From contig DATNQN010000056.1 of NCBI GenBank assembly GCA_036703985.1, positions 1-64,000 on the forward strand: DNA of 64,000 bases, in the 5' to 3' direction. Below are positions 7,698 through 17,589 of this stretch, one piece after another. The DNA comes from Leptolyngbyaceae cyanobacterium. GTDB lineage: Bacteria; Cyanobacteriota; Cyanobacteriia; Cyanobacteriales; Aerosakkonemataceae. The notes beneath the pieces were generated by a model. It did not search any database and had not been told where the DNA came from. It saw only the letters and a program-made list of their open reading frames with translations. The position numbers and the translations under genes are program-made. How positions within the stretch are numbered: the stretch's first letter is position 1; every line of letters begins with the position of its first letter.

Positions 7698-8686
7698 TAT
7701 AGTTGTCCTGCTACTAAATTTATTAACTGTTCAACTCTTTTTTCTAACTCAGTTTTATAAGCCAATTCATCAATCCAATGTTGAGGAATAGATTTATACC
7801 CAAACTTTGCTCCTAATATCGCACCTGCTACTGCCGCATTAGTATCGGCATCTCCACCTTCATGGATAATTTTCAATATTCCATCTTCAAAAGATGACAG
7901 GTGTTGCAGCGCCCAAAATCCCGCACTCATAGTTTTGAGAGTATATCCCATTCCCTTTGGTTCTGCTAGTTGCAGTGCTTCTATAGAAGCATTTTGCGAT
8001 CGCGCAAAATACTCTGCTATATCCGGATGATATTCTGTTACTTCTGTTGCAATTTCGGCAATTAAATTTTCTATATTATTCACTCCTTGCAATAACTTGC
8101 TAATTGCTAAAGAAACTGCTATACAACTAGCGACACAACGAGGATCGTAGTGAGTGATTTGACAAACTTTGGTAGCGTTTGATTTGATTTTTTCAGGGAA
8201 ATGATACTCCCAAATACCTAAAATAGATGTTCGCATGACGCCGCCATTTGCAGCGGCTTCTCGATCTGAATCTTCCCAATATTTCTTAGCCGCTACGTAG
8301 TAGTTACTTTCAAAATCTGGTTGAAAAAAGTTAACCTTAGATAATTGAGCAGAAAAGAGTACATTGTAAGTTAAAGAACCGATGCCTGGATTAGCAGCAG
8401 ATGCCCATTGATAAAATCTGATGCCAATATCGCACAAATCTATTTGTTGTTTTTCTAGCAAGCTATCGAGGATGCAAAGCATCATATCGGTGTCATCAGT
8501 CCAATCACCGCAAACCCAGGCTGAACGATAGCGATCGCGCACGATTTCACTATACTTTTTTAATCCATTTGGGTAATATTCCAAAACTTGCGATTTTGAT
8601 AATCCTTCTGCACCTAAACCTAAAGCATCGCCAACCGCTTGCCCGAAAATGACTCCGCGAATTTTATCGGCCAAAATGCTGTCCAT
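7697..8686 (-). CDS. ADP-ribosylglycohydrolase family protein
   Basis: A 329-residue protein of the DraG/ADP-ribosyl-glycohydrolase (ARH) family, which removes ADP-ribose from arginine or other groups on proteins or nucleic acids. The N-terminal signature is IRGVIFGQAVGDALGLGAEG (about 9-28); the first metal-binding motif is WTDDTDMML (about 62-70), and the second is EGGDADTNAAVAGAILGAKF near the C-terminus, containing the paired Asp residues that bind two Mg ions. GGVMRTSILG (about 148-157) is also a family block. The specific target is unknown; no ADP-ribosyltransferase gene lies in the window. ATG at 8686 is the only reasonable start. Confidence 0.9.
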   Translation of the reverse strand: MDSILADKIRGVIFGQAVGDALGLGAEGLSKSQVLEYYPNGLKKYSEIVRDRYRSAWVCGDWTDDTDMMLCILDSLLEKQQIDLCDIGIRFYQWASAANPGIGSLTYNVLFSAQLSKVNFFQPDFESNYYVAAKKYWEDSDREAAANGGVMRTSILGIWEYHFPEKIKSNATKVCQITHYDPRCVASCIAVSLAISKLLQGVNNIENLIAEIATEVTEYHPDIAEYFARSQNASIEALQLAEPKGMGYTLKTMSAGFWALQHLSSFEDGILKIIHEGGDADTNAAVAGAILGAKFGYKSIPQHWIDELAYKTELEKRVEQLINLVAGQL

Positions 8687-8716
8687 AGTTTAGTTTTAAT
8701 TAGAAAAAAATTTTCA

Positions 8717-9457
8717 TTATTCTAAATATCCCTGCTTTTGGCCGAAATTTCGCAGGCGTGGCAGACATTCTCGCCGATAAAAATTCGCTAAGGTAGACAG
8801 GGGTACGCTGAATTCTTGCGCGATCGCTTTCCAAGGCGTTTCGGGTGGTAAGCGTCGTATGATTAAGACCTGACAAGTCATACTAGGGTAGCCTTGGATG
8901 TGAATTCGAGCTAAATCGCCTTCTGGATCTGCGTTGACCCACTCGAAAGTTTCTGCCAAAATAGGCGGTATTTCGGGATAAGCTGGTAAATTATCAATTA
9001 AATCGATCGAATCTCGTGTAGTTTGTGGGTGAGTAAGAACAGTCCTGTCTTGTTCCTCTTGTTGGTTTTGTCGGTAATCTTGCAATCGCCATCTCAGGTA
9101 ACGATCGAGCCAGGTAATTACACTACCTTGAGCGGGATTATACTTTTCAACATTGCGAAAGAAATAGAGCCAAGTTTGTTGCAGCATATCCTGATAGTAG
9201 GGCGTGTTTTTTTGCCAAAATCTGCCCGATTTCATGACTATTCGGACTATTTCATTTAGTTTTTGCTGCCGTTGCCAACTCCTTGGCGGATAAGAACAAG
9301 CTTCACTAACAAGCTGTTGGAGGTGTTGGTGCAGATGATAGCTGTCAAACAGTGACTTGCTACTCCTTAAATTCATAACTTGATTTTGGCTGACTGGATG
9401 AGTGGGATTGCATAAGTAATTATTCGTAGTCTGGTTAAACAATTCCACAGGACTCAA
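8717..9457 (-). CDS. Sigma-70 family RNA polymerase sigma factor, cyanobacterial type
   Basis: Up to 246 residues. A region-2-like segment reads YYQDMLQQTWLYFFRNVEKY then PAQGSVITWLDRYLRWRLQD (about 107-150), and the C-terminal PWKAIAQEFSVPLSTLANFY followed by RRECLPRLRNFG resembles a region-4 helix-turn-helix that reads the -35 element. The linker (HPQTTRDSIDLIDNLPAYPE) is typical of small cyanobacterial ECF-like factors. No anti-sigma gene is adjacent. The frame opens at TTG 9457, but ATG at 9376 (MNLRSSKSLFDSYHL) is a plausible later start; the region upstream has no clear ribosome-binding site for either. Confidence 0.78.
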   Translation of the reverse strand: MSPVELFNQTTNNYLCNPTHPVSQNQVMNLRSSKSLFDSYHLHQHLQQLVSEACSYPPRSWQRQQKLNEIVRIVMKSGRFWQKNTPYYQDMLQQTWLYFFRNVEKYNPAQGSVITWLDRYLRWRLQDYRQNQQEEQDRTVLTHPQTTRDSIDLIDNLPAYPEIPPILAETFEWVNADPEGDLARIHIQGYPSMTCQVLIIRRLPPETPWKAIAQEFSVPLSTLANFYRRECLPRLRNFGQKQGYLE

Positions 9458-9694
9458 ATGAATTTTTGCGATCGCATCTGTGCGAAAAACAGGGTTAATA
9501 CGTAGTAAATTCTGTTTCTTTGCTTAAAGAATATAAATTTTTGTAAAAATCCCTATTTATCACGAAAAAAGTTGAATTTTGCCAGATAACTCAAGTAAGT
9601 GAGATCGCTAACAGGTTCTTCGCAGCTTCAAACTTGTAGCATTTTCCCACTCAGGGTGTGTTTGCAAATTCAGTAGGTTCTTCTGAAAATTGCC

Positions 9695-9701
9695 AAGGAG
9701 G
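9695..9701 (+). promoter_or_regulatory. Ribosome-binding site deciding a GTG start
   Basis: AAGGAGG lies 6 bases before GTG at 9708. It supports GTG 9708 rather than the TTG at 9690, which would place the Shine-Dalgarno sequence inside the coding region. Confidence 0.75.
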
Positions 9702-9707
9702 ATTTGC

Positions 9708-10844
9708 GTGTCTAATACACAAACACAAACATCCCTGAAATGTAAACAACCAAAAAAAGCCAGTCAGATCGAAAAGCTAGGATTTTGGATGCCTGATTTG
9801 CAAAAATCCAAAATTATTCTCAGTCAAACTTTGAATTTTGCCACGCTACAGACTTTTATTGCCATCCTGACTATGGCGAGTGTCGCCTGTTGGAATGTTC
9901 CAACTGCACTGGCAGCCTCATTATTATATGTAGTGAGCGATCGTACTGACAGCGTTCTCAAGTACGATCTCCAAGGGAACTTCCTGGGCGTTCTTGATGA
10001 CCGTTCGCACAGTGGATTTAACGGAGCCATCGGTTTAGCGTTAGACCGGGACGGCAACCTATATCTTAGTAGGGGCTATAGCAATACGATCGAACGCTAC
10101 AACCCAGTAACGCAGACCTTCGATGTTTTCACCTCTGGTGGGTCGCTCGCCAGCCCTCATCAGTTTGCATTTGGTGGGCTGGACAACGATCTTTATGTTG
10201 CCAATCATCATAACGGCACCGTACAAAGATTTGATGGAAAGACGGGAGTATTCAAAAGTACTATTGCTTCTGACTTGGGCAATGCTGTTGGTCTTACCAT
10301 CGACTCTACTGGCAATATTTACGTGACAAGCAGGGATCGAGGTACTGTTTACAAATATGATGGAACAACCCTGTCTCCTTTTGTTTCAGAAGTTCGCGCC
10401 GAAGCTTTGCTGTTTGGGCCTGATGGCTATATTTACGTCAGCCAAAATAACTATAACTATCCTAGCAATGGCAGTATTTTGCGCTATAAGACGGATGGAA
10501 CGCCTTTTGGTGTAGGTGGTAACACCTCAGATCCTACCTTCATCTCTGGTAACGGGCAAATTTCTCCACAACAAATGGCTTTTGGCATAGACGGCAACTT
10601 TTACTTCGCTGATTACCTTAGTAACCAAGTTTTAAGATATAACGGCTCAACAGGCGAATTCATAAATGTCTTTACTAAACCTGGTTATAACATAGAGGGA
10701 ACTTGGGGTTTGGCCTTTTCTTCAGACTCATCGGAAAGTATTCCCGAACCTACTTCTGCATTAAGTTTATTGGCTTTGGGTGTTTTGGGTGCAGGTTCGC
10801 TGCTGAAACGCAAGCAGGGAGAACCTGGTAGCAAGTTTAACTAA
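9708..10844 (+). CDS. Secreted PEP-CTERM protein with NHL/beta-propeller repeats
   Basis: About 378 residues. A long N-terminal region ends in a hydrophobic segment (FIAILTMASVACWNVPTALA, about 46-65) that looks like a signal peptide with cleavage after ALA. The body is a beta-propeller of NHL/SMP-30-like repeats: SVLKYDLQGNFLGVL, GNLYLSRGYSNTIERYNP, DLYVANHHNGTVQRFDG, GNIYVTSRDRGTVYKYDG, GYIYVSQNN and GNFYFADYLSNQVLRYNG. The C-terminus has the PEP-CTERM sorting signal: SIPEPTSALSLLALG, a hydrophobic helix and a basic end (LLKRKQ). PEP-CTERM proteins are exported and processed by exosortase in species that make extracellular polymers; ligand unknown. No exosortase gene is in the window. Confidence 0.88.
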   Translation: MSNTQTQTSLKCKQPKKASQIEKLGFWMPDLQKSKIILSQTLNFATLQTFIAILTMASVACWNVPTALAASLLYVVSDRTDSVLKYDLQGNFLGVLDDRSHSGFNGAIGLALDRDGNLYLSRGYSNTIERYNPVTQTFDVFTSGGSLASPHQFAFGGLDNDLYVANHHNGTVQRFDGKTGVFKSTIASDLGNAVGLTIDSTGNIYVTSRDRGTVYKYDGTTLSPFVSEVRAEALLFGPDGYIYVSQNNYNYPSNGSILRYKTDGTPFGVGGNTSDPTFISGNGQISPQQMAFGIDGNFYFADYLSNQVLRYNGSTGEFINVFTKPGYNIEGTWGLAFSSDSSESIPEPTSALSLLALGVLGAGSLLKRKQGEPGSKFN

Positions 10845-10855
10845 TTAATATAAAA

Positions 10856-10889
10856 TAGCGATCGCATTTTCTACTAGATGCGATCGCTA
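10856..10889. terminator. HIP1-containing stem-loop, likely terminator
   Basis: TAGCGATCGCAT (10856-10867) and ATGCGATCGCTA (10878-10889) form a perfect 12-bp stem with a 10-base loop, 11 bases after the PEP-CTERM stop. Each arm contains one HIP1 octamer. No long U-run follows, so factor-independent termination is uncertain. Confidence 0.55.
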
Positions 10890-10975
10890 ACAATTTAGGT
10901 AAATTTACATCATCGCAGCTTAAAAATTGTTATGTAATGCTAACAATTACATCTGCAATTTTAAAATTACAATTT

Positions 10976-11245
10976 TCAAATTGCCTGTATCCATTCCCGC
11001 ACTTCGTATTCCGTCCAAATGCCATTTTGCCAATAAGGATCGGCTTCAATTAACTGACGCACTGTAGCTTCATCTGGTGCTTCATAAATACCAAAAACTT
11101 TCGTTAAATCTTTGGTAGGGCCAATAGTGATTAAAACACCAGATTCTTTTTGGGCAGCGAGTCCATCTAAATGAGCTTGACGGTAAGGTGCTCTTTTTTC
11201 CAGAACATCTTCACAGTAACTTCCCCACAAAACATATTTAGCCAT
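10976..11245 (-). CDS. YciI family protein
   Basis: An 89-residue small alpha/beta protein of the YciI family (ferredoxin-like dimer related to muconolactone isomerase folds). Family marks: YVLWGSYCEDVLEKRAPYRQ, HLDGLAAQKESGVLITIGP (the His and Asp conserved in the family active site) and EADPYWQNGIWTEYEVREW. Enzymatic role unproven in most members. ATG at 11245 is the sole start. It lies downstream of pheT on the same strand, separated by a repeat-rich spacer of 138 bases. Confidence 0.87.
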   Translation of the reverse strand: MAKYVLWGSYCEDVLEKRAPYRQAHLDGLAAQKESGVLITIGPTKDLTKVFGIYEAPDEATVRQLIEADPYWQNGIWTEYEVREWIQAI

Positions 11246-11261
11246 ATCAGGATTTTAGGAT

Positions 11262-11381
11262 TTAAGGATGAACAGGATGAAGGATGAAGTATGAAAGATG
11301 AAAGATGAAGTATGAAAGAAAAAGTTTTTTAGTATTTACCCTTCATCCTTCATCCTTTACCCTTCATACTTCATCCTTCAG
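11262..11381. repeat. GATGAAG/GTATGAA heptamer repeats in inverted arrangement
   Basis: The left part is built of AAGGATGAAG, GTATGAAA and GATGAAA units; the right part (11340-11381) is their reverse complement (CTTCATCC, TTCATACTTCATCC). The two halves can pair into a hairpin of roughly 40 bases with mismatches. It fills the spacer between pheT and the YciI gene. Similar units recur at 13899-13945 and near 18385. Confidence 0.65.
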
Positions 11382-11383
11382 AT

Positions 11384-13822
11384 TTAGCTTCTCAGATTGA
11401 CGCTGAACTTTTCAAGTAAGGCATCGCGAACTTTTTGATGTACTGGTTCGATGTCTTCATCGGTGAGAGTACGATCGCTAGAGCGATACACTAACCTAAA
11501 TGCCAAACTGCGCTGTCCTTCCGGGACATTTTCTCCGCGATATTGATCGAACAATTGCACCGACTCCAACAAATCGCCAGCAGCTTTTGCCATTGTCTTT
11601 TCCAGTTCTGCCACCTGAATTTGCGAGGAAGCAAAGAAAGCTAGGTCGCGATCGGATGGTGGAAACGAGGAATAATTATGGAAAGTGGGTATAAAATTCT
11701 CATCCCCATCCAAATAATCCAACAGCACGTCCAAATCTAACTGAAAAACATATACCTCATCTGGCAAACCCCGTTCTTGTCGCAATTGGGGATGAAGTTG
11801 ACCAAAAGTTCCCAGACGATTAGCTTGTAGCCATAAGGAAGCGGTTCGTCCTGGGTGTAAGCGGGGGTCCCGACGATCGGGTTGATATTCTACTGGGATA
11901 TTCAAACGCTGAAATACGCTTTCTAAGATACCTTTGGCTTCAAACCAGTCGATCGGTTTTTCCTTTCCTCCCCTCGTCCAACGACCCTCATTAGGATCGC
12001 CGCTGATAATGCCACCTAAAGCGTCTGCTTCCATCAATCCTTCTTCTTGTTGCCAGAAAATGCGACCGATTTCAAAGCCGTTTAAAGGGCCATTTCCTTG
12101 TTCCAGATTGTATTGGAAAGCGTCGATCAGTCCGGATATCAAGTCGTTTCGCAAAGCGGAATATTCTGAGAACATCGGATTGCGAAGGACGATGTTAGTC
12201 TCTCCCTCCGGTTTCATTAAAGAGTAGTGAATTAATTCGGTTAAACCTGCACCCCGGAATGCTTCCCGCACTTTGCGGATCAGTGTTTGATCGCCAGAAA
12301 GATATCCAGCTTCCGTTTCGGCTGGTAAATCATCACAGAAGTTATCGTAACCGTACAGACGGGCAACTTCTTCAATTAAATCGATTTCTCGTTCTAAATC
12401 TCGATAACGATAAGGGGGTACGGTTACTGTCCAAACTCCTTCGGAAGCGCCGGGAGTTACTTGACATCCCAAAGCGGTGAGGATGCGATCGATATCTTTT
12501 CCTTCCAGTTCGCCAATATCCTCTCCCAAGTCTACCGGGCCTAAAATTTGATTTACCCGATCGAGACGCAATTCGATCGTGCGCGTCCAAGCAGATTGAT
12601 TTGGTCTAAAATCGGCAATTTGTTGGACAACTGGCACACCGCCTGCTAATTCTGCAATCATACCAATTGCGCGACGGCAAGCAATTTCCAATTCTGCTTG
12701 ATTAACGCCTCGTTCGTACCGGGCAGAAGCTTCCGTCCGCAACCCTTGAGAACGACCGGAACGGCGAATTGCCATCATATCAAATATGGCAGCTTCCAAC
12801 ATTAAAGATCGTGTGCCGTCGTGAACTTCCGTCTCTTCGCCCCCCATTAAACCAGCCAGGGCAACTGGTTTGCCGTTAGCTGTAATCAGGAGAGTTTGGG
12901 GTTGGAGGGTACGATTTTGTCCGTCGAGGGTTTTTAGAGATTCTCCGGTGTTGGCAAAGCGCACGCCAATGGTGAGGGCATCTGTCCCCGTGACTGCTTG
13001 CAAGCGATCGCGATCGAACCCGTGGAGGGGCTGACCCCACTCCAACATGATGTAATTGGTAATATCCACTACATTATTGATCGGTCTAACCCCAGATGCC
13101 TGCAACCTTCTTTGCAACCACTCCGGAGAAGGGCCGATTTTGATTTGTTCGATAATCGTACCAATATAAGCCGGACAAGCTTGATTTTCCTCAATTTTCA
13201 AAGCAAGAGCGTTTTTTGCTTCACCGATTTTGATATCCGGTGCAACTGGTAATCTCAGTGTTTTCCCAGTCAAAGCGGCTACTTCTCTCGCGATCCCTAC
13301 CATACTGAGGGCATCCGCACGATTAGCAGTAGCGGTGATATCTAAAATTACATCATCTAAACCTAACAGGGGTCGGACATCGCTGCCCAACTGTAAGTTT
13401 TCTTGCTCAAACCGATGAATTCCCTCGGATTCTTTGGTCAACCCAAGTTCTGCCAGAGAGCAAATCATTCCTTCCGATCGCACGCCCCGCAGTTTGGTAG
13501 GCCGAAGTTTCAAATCAATTTTGGGTAGATATGCCCCCACGGTAGCAACTGGCACGTAAAAGTCCGCCCGCACGTTAGAAGCACCGCAAACTATATTTAA
13601 AGGTGACGCCGCGCCGATATCCACTTCGCAAACTCTCAACTTATCGGCGTTGGGATGTGGTTGACAGGTAACAACTTTTCCGACTACCACTCCATCAGCC
13701 CAAGTACGCCGATCTTCGATATCCTCTACTTCAAACCCAGCCATTGTGAGAGTATGGGCTAAATCTTCCGGTGTCATCGTCAAATCGACCAGTTCCCGCA
13801 GCCAGTTCAGAGAGATACGCAT
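11384..13822 (-). CDS. pheT: Phenylalanyl-tRNA synthetase beta subunit
   Basis: About 812 residues, the usual length for bacterial PheT. It pairs with PheS (not in the window) to charge tRNA-Phe. Domains in order: N-terminal segment [14 protein letters not shown]; a tRNA-binding OB domain ([20 protein letters not shown], about 41-60); the B3/B4 editing region ([40 protein letters not shown]); B5 domain; catalytic-like core ([17 protein letters not shown]); and a C-terminal FDX-ACB anticodon-binding domain ([20 protein letters not shown]). The frame extends to 13849, but the family N-terminus MRISLNWL begins at ATG 13822, which I chose. Confidence 0.95.
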   Translation of the reverse strand: MRISLNWLRELVDLTMTPEDLAHTLTMAGFEVEDIEDRRTWADGVVVGKVVTCQPHPNADKLRVCEVDIGAASPLNIVCGASNVRADFYVPVATVGAYLPKIDLKLRPTKLRGVRSEGMICSLAELGLTKESEGIHRFEQENLQLGSDVRPLLGLDDVILDITATANRADALSMVGIAREVAALTGKTLRLPVAPDIKIGEAKNALALKIEENQACPAYIGTIIEQIKIGPSPEWLQRRLQASGVRPINNVVDITNYIMLEWGQPLHGFDRDRLQAVTGTDALTIGVRFANTGESLKTLDGQNRTLQPQTLLITANGKPVALAGLMGGEETEVHDGTRSLMLEAAIFDMMAIRRSGRSQGLRTEASARYERGVNQAELEIACRRAIGMIAELAGGVPVVQQIADFRPNQSAWTRTIELRLDRVNQILGPVDLGEDIGELEGKDIDRILTALGCQVTPGASEGVWTVTVPPYRYRDLEREIDLIEEVARLYGYDNFCDDLPAETEAGYLSGDQTLIRKVREAFRGAGLTELIHYSLMKPEGETNIVLRNPMFSEYSALRNDLISGLIDAFQYNLEQGNGPLNGFEIGRIFWQQEEGLMEADALGGIISGDPNEGRWTRGGKEKPIDWFEAKGILESVFQRLNIPVEYQPDRRDPRLHPGRTASLWLQANRLGTFGQLHPQLRQERGLPDEVYVFQLDLDVLLDYLDGDENFIPTFHNYSSFPPSDRDLAFFASSQIQVAELEKTMAKAAGDLLESVQLFDQYRGENVPEGQRSLAFRLVYRSSDRTLTDEDIEPVHQKVRDALLEKFSVNLRS

Positions 13823-14356
13823 TTGCCAGAACGCCTTTACATATGTCAAACTGACTATTTTACCAAGCCAATTAGGGATTGGGTTATCTTAGAGGAGGAA
13901 GTATGAAATATGAAATATAAAGTATGAAAGATAAAGTATGAAATATCTATTATTACCGATGAAAAAGGCAGGTCTCGCTCGGCGATCGCTGCTTTTCACT
14001 TCCTACTAGGCGATCTGGCTTTACTTTGTACCTATTTCCAGTAGTTTCACTCTGTCCTGCCTCAAGCAGTTGACCCCAAATGCTATTACCACCGGAAAAG
14101 ACAGTAGGGAATTTCCCGGAATTAGTTAAATTTTGAAGCGTCTAGGGCATTCTAACTCTAGATGAGTTACATTAAAAGCAATTTGATAGTTAAGTAGATT
14201 TTCAGGTATTAATGGATACTTTGCTCATGAATAAAGATTCTTTATCAACTCTCTAAAAGATTTTTTCCCATTAGCACTGTATTTGTTCGTTCATGCCCAG
14301 ATAATGAAATTAGGGCAATCTAAACCGCTGATTCATCTTGAAGCGAGTGAAGCTGA
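13823..14356. other. Intergenic region between pheT and kinase gene, with GTATGAA repeats
   Basis: About 530 bases separate the divergently transcribed pheT and kinase genes, so promoters for both should lie here. At 13899-13945 there is an array of GTATGAAA-type heptamers (AAGTATGAAATATGAAATA and variants). I see no open reading frame above about 15 codons with family resemblance, and no clear promoter. Confidence 0.5.
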
Positions 14357-15973
14357 ATGAGCTATTGCTTAAATCCAGCCTGTCCCAATCCAGAAAACCC
14401 CGACTATGCCGACCAATGTGAGGCGTGCGGTACCAAGCTGCTACTGCGCGATCGCTATCGTGCCGGCAAACCGCTGGGGCAAGGAGGCTTTGGCGCTACT
14501 TTTTTAGCGAGAGACGAGTTGTTACCCGGTCAGCCCAGCTGCGTGATCAAGCAACTGCGACCCACAGCTACAGCGCCTCACGTTTTCCAAATGGCACGCG
14601 AGTTATTTGAGCGCGAAGCAAAAACTCTGGGTAAGATTGGGAACCATCCTCAGGTGCCTCGACTGCTCGATTATTTTGAAGACAACCAACAATTTTATTT
14701 AGTTCAGGAATATGTTTCAGGCTCAACCTTGCAAAAGGAAATCAAAACCAATGGCCCGTTGAGCGAAGAAGGGGTCAAGCAATTCTTAAGCGAATTGTTA
14801 CCGGTATTGCAGTATATTCACAGTCAGCAAGTAATCCATCGGGATATTAAACCAGCTAACTTAATTCGTCGCCAACAAGACCACAAACTAGTACTGATCG
14901 ACTTTGGCGCGGTGAAAAACCAAGTTAGCCAAACCGCAGCCAGTAACTCAGACCAAACCGCTTTGACTGCTTATGCGATCGGTACGCCCGGTTTTGCACC
15001 GCCAGAACAAATGGCGATGCGTCCGGTTTATGCTAGCGATATTTACGCTGTCGGAGTCACTTGCATTTATTTATTAACAGGCAAATCTCCCAAAGATTTA
15101 GACTACAATCCTTCCACGGGAGAAATGCTTTGGGAAAAATACATCCGAGTTAGCTCCCATTTTGTGGAAGTACTCAAGAAAATGTTAGAGGTGTCGGTTC
15201 GACATCGCTATCAATCAGCTAATGAAGTGTTGCGAGCTTTAGAGTTAGAGCCATATCTGGATAGCTTAGCTCAAGGGATGATCGCATCGCCTACCAGTAC
15301 TTCCCCTCCATCTCCCAGCAAATTCGGTCCGATGTCTGGTGGTTCTGTTGCCAATCCTTCAGGAGGTTCTGCCGGTTCGGGGTCGGTATCTCGTGCAGCA
15401 ATGGCAATTAGAGCTAGAAGAACCAGGTTAGAAGGAACAGATGTTAACTCCGGTTTAGCCGGCAGTAAGATGGGTAGCAGTAGAGCCGGCGGCAGCAATA
15501 TGCAAAGCAGCGGTTCTACAGGCAATCGGGGGAAAGTTCCGCGCAAACTCGATGCGTTGGAAGTACAAAGTTCTTATAACAAAGGTAGGCGGGATTTTGC
15601 TCAACAAAATTTGAGCTTGCTCAATCTGCAAAAAGCTAATTTGTCAGAAGCGATTTTCCACCAAGCCAGATTGAACAAAACTAATTTGCAAGCGGCTAAT
15701 TTGTTTCAAGCTGATTTCGGTCGGGCTAGTTTAAATTATGCCATCCTCCGAGATGCTAATTTGGGTAGGGCTTATTTGAGTTATGCGGATTTGGAAGGAG
15801 CGGATTTGCGAGGTGCTGATTTGAGTTACGCTCATCTGAGTAATGCAAATCTGAGGGGAGCAAATCTGTGCGGCGCTAATCTTACAGGCGCGAGAATCAC
15901 GGACGAACAGCTAGCGATGGCTAAGACAAATTGGATGACTGTTAGACCTACTGGAAAAAGAGGTTTATGGTAA
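14357..15973 (+). CDS. Serine/threonine protein kinase with zinc ribbon and pentapeptide repeats
   Basis: A 538-residue Hanks-type kinase. Residues 1-27 form a Cys4 motif (C4, C9, C21, C24) typical of cyanobacterial kinases. Kinase signatures: GQGGFG loop at 41-46, ATP-binding lysine in VIKQL (K65), HRDIKPAN catalytic loop at 161-168, DFG at 182-184 and GTPGFAPPEQ at 209-218. Residues about 300-390 are a Ser/Gly-rich linker, and about 415-515 are pentapeptide repeats (A-D/N-L-x-x, for example ADLEGADLRGADLSYAHLSN). The arrangement resembles Synechocystis SpkB-type kinases. There is no transmembrane segment, so it is probably cytoplasmic. Target unknown. The start gives the natural N-terminus MSYCLNPAC. 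Confidence 0.9.
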   Translation: MSYCLNPACPNPENPDYADQCEACGTKLLLRDRYRAGKPLGQGGFGATFLARDELLPGQPSCVIKQLRPTATAPHVFQMARELFEREAKTLGKIGNHPQVPRLLDYFEDNQQFYLVQEYVSGSTLQKEIKTNGPLSEEGVKQFLSELLPVLQYIHSQQVIHRDIKPANLIRRQQDHKLVLIDFGAVKNQVSQTAASNSDQTALTAYAIGTPGFAPPEQMAMRPVYASDIYAVGVTCIYLLTGKSPKDLDYNPSTGEMLWEKYIRVSSHFVEVLKKMLEVSVRHRYQSANEVLRALELEPYLDSLAQGMIASPTSTSPPSPSKFGPMSGGSVANPSGGSAGSGSVSRAAMAIRARRTRLEGTDVNSGLAGSKMGSSRAGGSNMQSSGSTGNRGKVPRKLDALEVQSSYNKGRRDFAQQNLSLLNLQKANLSEAIFHQARLNKTNLQAANLFQADFGRASLNYAILRDANLGRAYLSYADLEGADLRGADLSYAHLSNANLRGANLCGANLTGARITDEQLAMAKTNWMTVRPTGKRGLW

Positions 15974-16109
15974 TGGGGAATGGGACATTGGCATTGCCAT
16001 TGGTTATTTTCTGGTTGATTAAAATAGAGCGGTGGCTGTTAACTGGAAACGATTAACAAATTGCCCATGACCAATGACCAAAATGAAACTTTATCTTTGA
16101 GTTGTTATC

Positions 16110-17261
16110 GTGAAATTTTATAAAAATAAGAGGAAAGCGATCGACAAAAAGTTCGATTATGCTTTTATTTTCCTGGAAATTTTATCTGCCGAAGGCGGCA
16201 TTCAATCTTATGTAAAAGATATTTGGCGGGCTTATTTGGCTTCAGATTCGCCTTTAGCAGCAGTTTTTTTACTGCGGGATGCGCCGGAATCAGATAATCA
16301 GTTTGCTGGGGCAAATTTGCAATTTGATTACTTTAAATCCCGGTCACCTATGTGGGGACGGATCGATCTGAGTGCGGCATTACTTAAGTTTTTGTGGCAG
16401 CAACGACCCGATCGCGTTTTTTGCGGTCATATTAATTTAGCTCCTTTGATACGAGCTATTTGCCAACAGCTGTCGATTCCTTACACTATTTTGACATATG
16501 GTAAAGAGGTATGGGAACCCCTACCCCAAAAATACCAAAAAGCGCTAAACCAAGCATCGAGTATTTGGACGATCAGCCGTTACAGTCGGGATATGCTTTG
16601 TGCATCGAATGGTATTGACCCCAAGCAAGTGCAGCTTCTCCCCTGTTGCGTAGATGGGAATGTGTTTACCCCTGGCCCTAAACCAAAGGGATTGATCGAT
16701 CGATATGGTTTAGAAGATGCCAAAGTGTTAATGACAGTAGCCCGACTGTGGTCTGGGGATATTTATAAGGGTGTGGACGTAACGATTCGGGCTTTACCCG
16801 CGATCGCAAAAGTGTTCCCTAATGTGAAATACTTAGTCATCGGTCGAGGAGACGATCGACCCCGATTAGCGCAGTTGGCCCAAGATTTGGGAGTTAGCGA
16901 TCGGGTAATTTTTGCTGGATTCGTTCCCACAGCAGATTTACCCGCACATTATCGAGTAGCCGATGCCTACATCATGCCTTCTCAAGAAGGATTTGGCATC
17001 GTATATCTAGAGGCAATGGCTAGTGGCATTCCCGTATTGTCCGGTGATGCGGATGGTTCTGCTGACCCCTTGCAGGATGGACGATTGGGCTGGCGAGTTC
17101 CCCACCGCGACCCAGATGCAGTGGCAGATGCTTGTATCGAAATTCTCAAAGGTGAAGACAAACGCTGTGACGGTCAATGGTTGCGCCAAGAGTGTCTGGC
17201 TCATTTTGGCAGAGATGCTTTGACCGAGCAATTAAAAAAATTGTTAAAAGACAATTATTAA
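16110..17261 (+). CDS. Glycosyltransferase family 4 protein
   Basis: A 383-residue GT-B fold glycosyltransferase of family 4. N-terminal half: FAFIFLEIL-type opening (YAFIFLEILSAEGGIQSYVK, about 16-35) containing the GGIQ acceptor-binding loop. C-terminal nucleotide-sugar half: VARLWSGDIYKGVDVTIRAL (about 210-229), LVIGRGDDRPRLAQLA, VIFAGFVPTADLPAHYRVAD and the EX7E motif in EGFGIVYLEAMASGIPVL (about 293-310). Likely builds extracellular polysaccharide, lipopolysaccharide or a glycolipid, but donor and acceptor are unknown. The start is GTG at 16110. It is not in an obvious cluster with other transferases. Confidence 0.9.
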   Translation: MKFYKNKRKAIDKKFDYAFIFLEILSAEGGIQSYVKDIWRAYLASDSPLAAVFLLRDAPESDNQFAGANLQFDYFKSRSPMWGRIDLSAALLKFLWQQRPDRVFCGHINLAPLIRAICQQLSIPYTILTYGKEVWEPLPQKYQKALNQASSIWTISRYSRDMLCASNGIDPKQVQLLPCCVDGNVFTPGPKPKGLIDRYGLEDAKVLMTVARLWSGDIYKGVDVTIRALPAIAKVFPNVKYLVIGRGDDRPRLAQLAQDLGVSDRVIFAGFVPTADLPAHYRVADAYIMPSQEGFGIVYLEAMASGIPVLSGDADGSADPLQDGRLGWRVPHRDPDAVADACIEILKGEDKRCDGQWLRQECLAHFGRDALTEQLKKLLKDNY

Positions 17262-17589
17262 AGTCAAAAGTGAAAAGTTAAAAACTATGTCATATCTTTC
17301 TGTTGATTTTTGATATCTTGTGTAGTTGCATTGGTAGTGTAATGCTAAACATTAGCGGTAGGAATTGCGGGTTCAATTTTTAACGCAGATGAAAACAGAT
17401 AAACACAGATGAACGCGGATAATTAAATTGCTTTTGATGGATGAGGATTCTGAGTTGATAATTATCATAAATCAATAGCTCGATTTCATTATATGGCTGG
17501 GGTAATATAGCATTTTCAAACTAAGTTCTTGTGATGCGATCGCATCACAAGAACTTACCTATGAGTTAAGATACTAAAGATATCACGTT
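17262..17589. other. Repeat-rich intergenic region
   Basis: It holds AAAAGTC-type heptamers just after the glycosyltransferase stop, an ACAGATAAACACAGATGAAC repeat copy at about 17376-17420, and the perfect palindrome at 17523-17556 listed separately. I find no coding sequence before the Uma2 remnant at 17590. Confidence 0.5.
17523..17556. repeat. 34-bp perfect palindrome centred on a HIP1 site
   Basis: The left half AAGTTCTTGTGATGCGA is the exact reverse complement of the right half TCGCATCACAAGAACTT, with GCGATCGC at the centre and no loop. It lies 33 bases upstream of the Uma2 remnant. Confidence 0.8.

Noticed and set aside
9690-9707. TTG start for the PEP-CTERM protein
   Set aside because: The Shine-Dalgarno sequence AAGGAGG at 9695-9701 would lie inside the gene; GTG 9708 has correct spacing.
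11934-13418. Several plus-strand open frames inside pheT
   Set aside because: They are shadows of the conserved minus-strand pheT reading frame.
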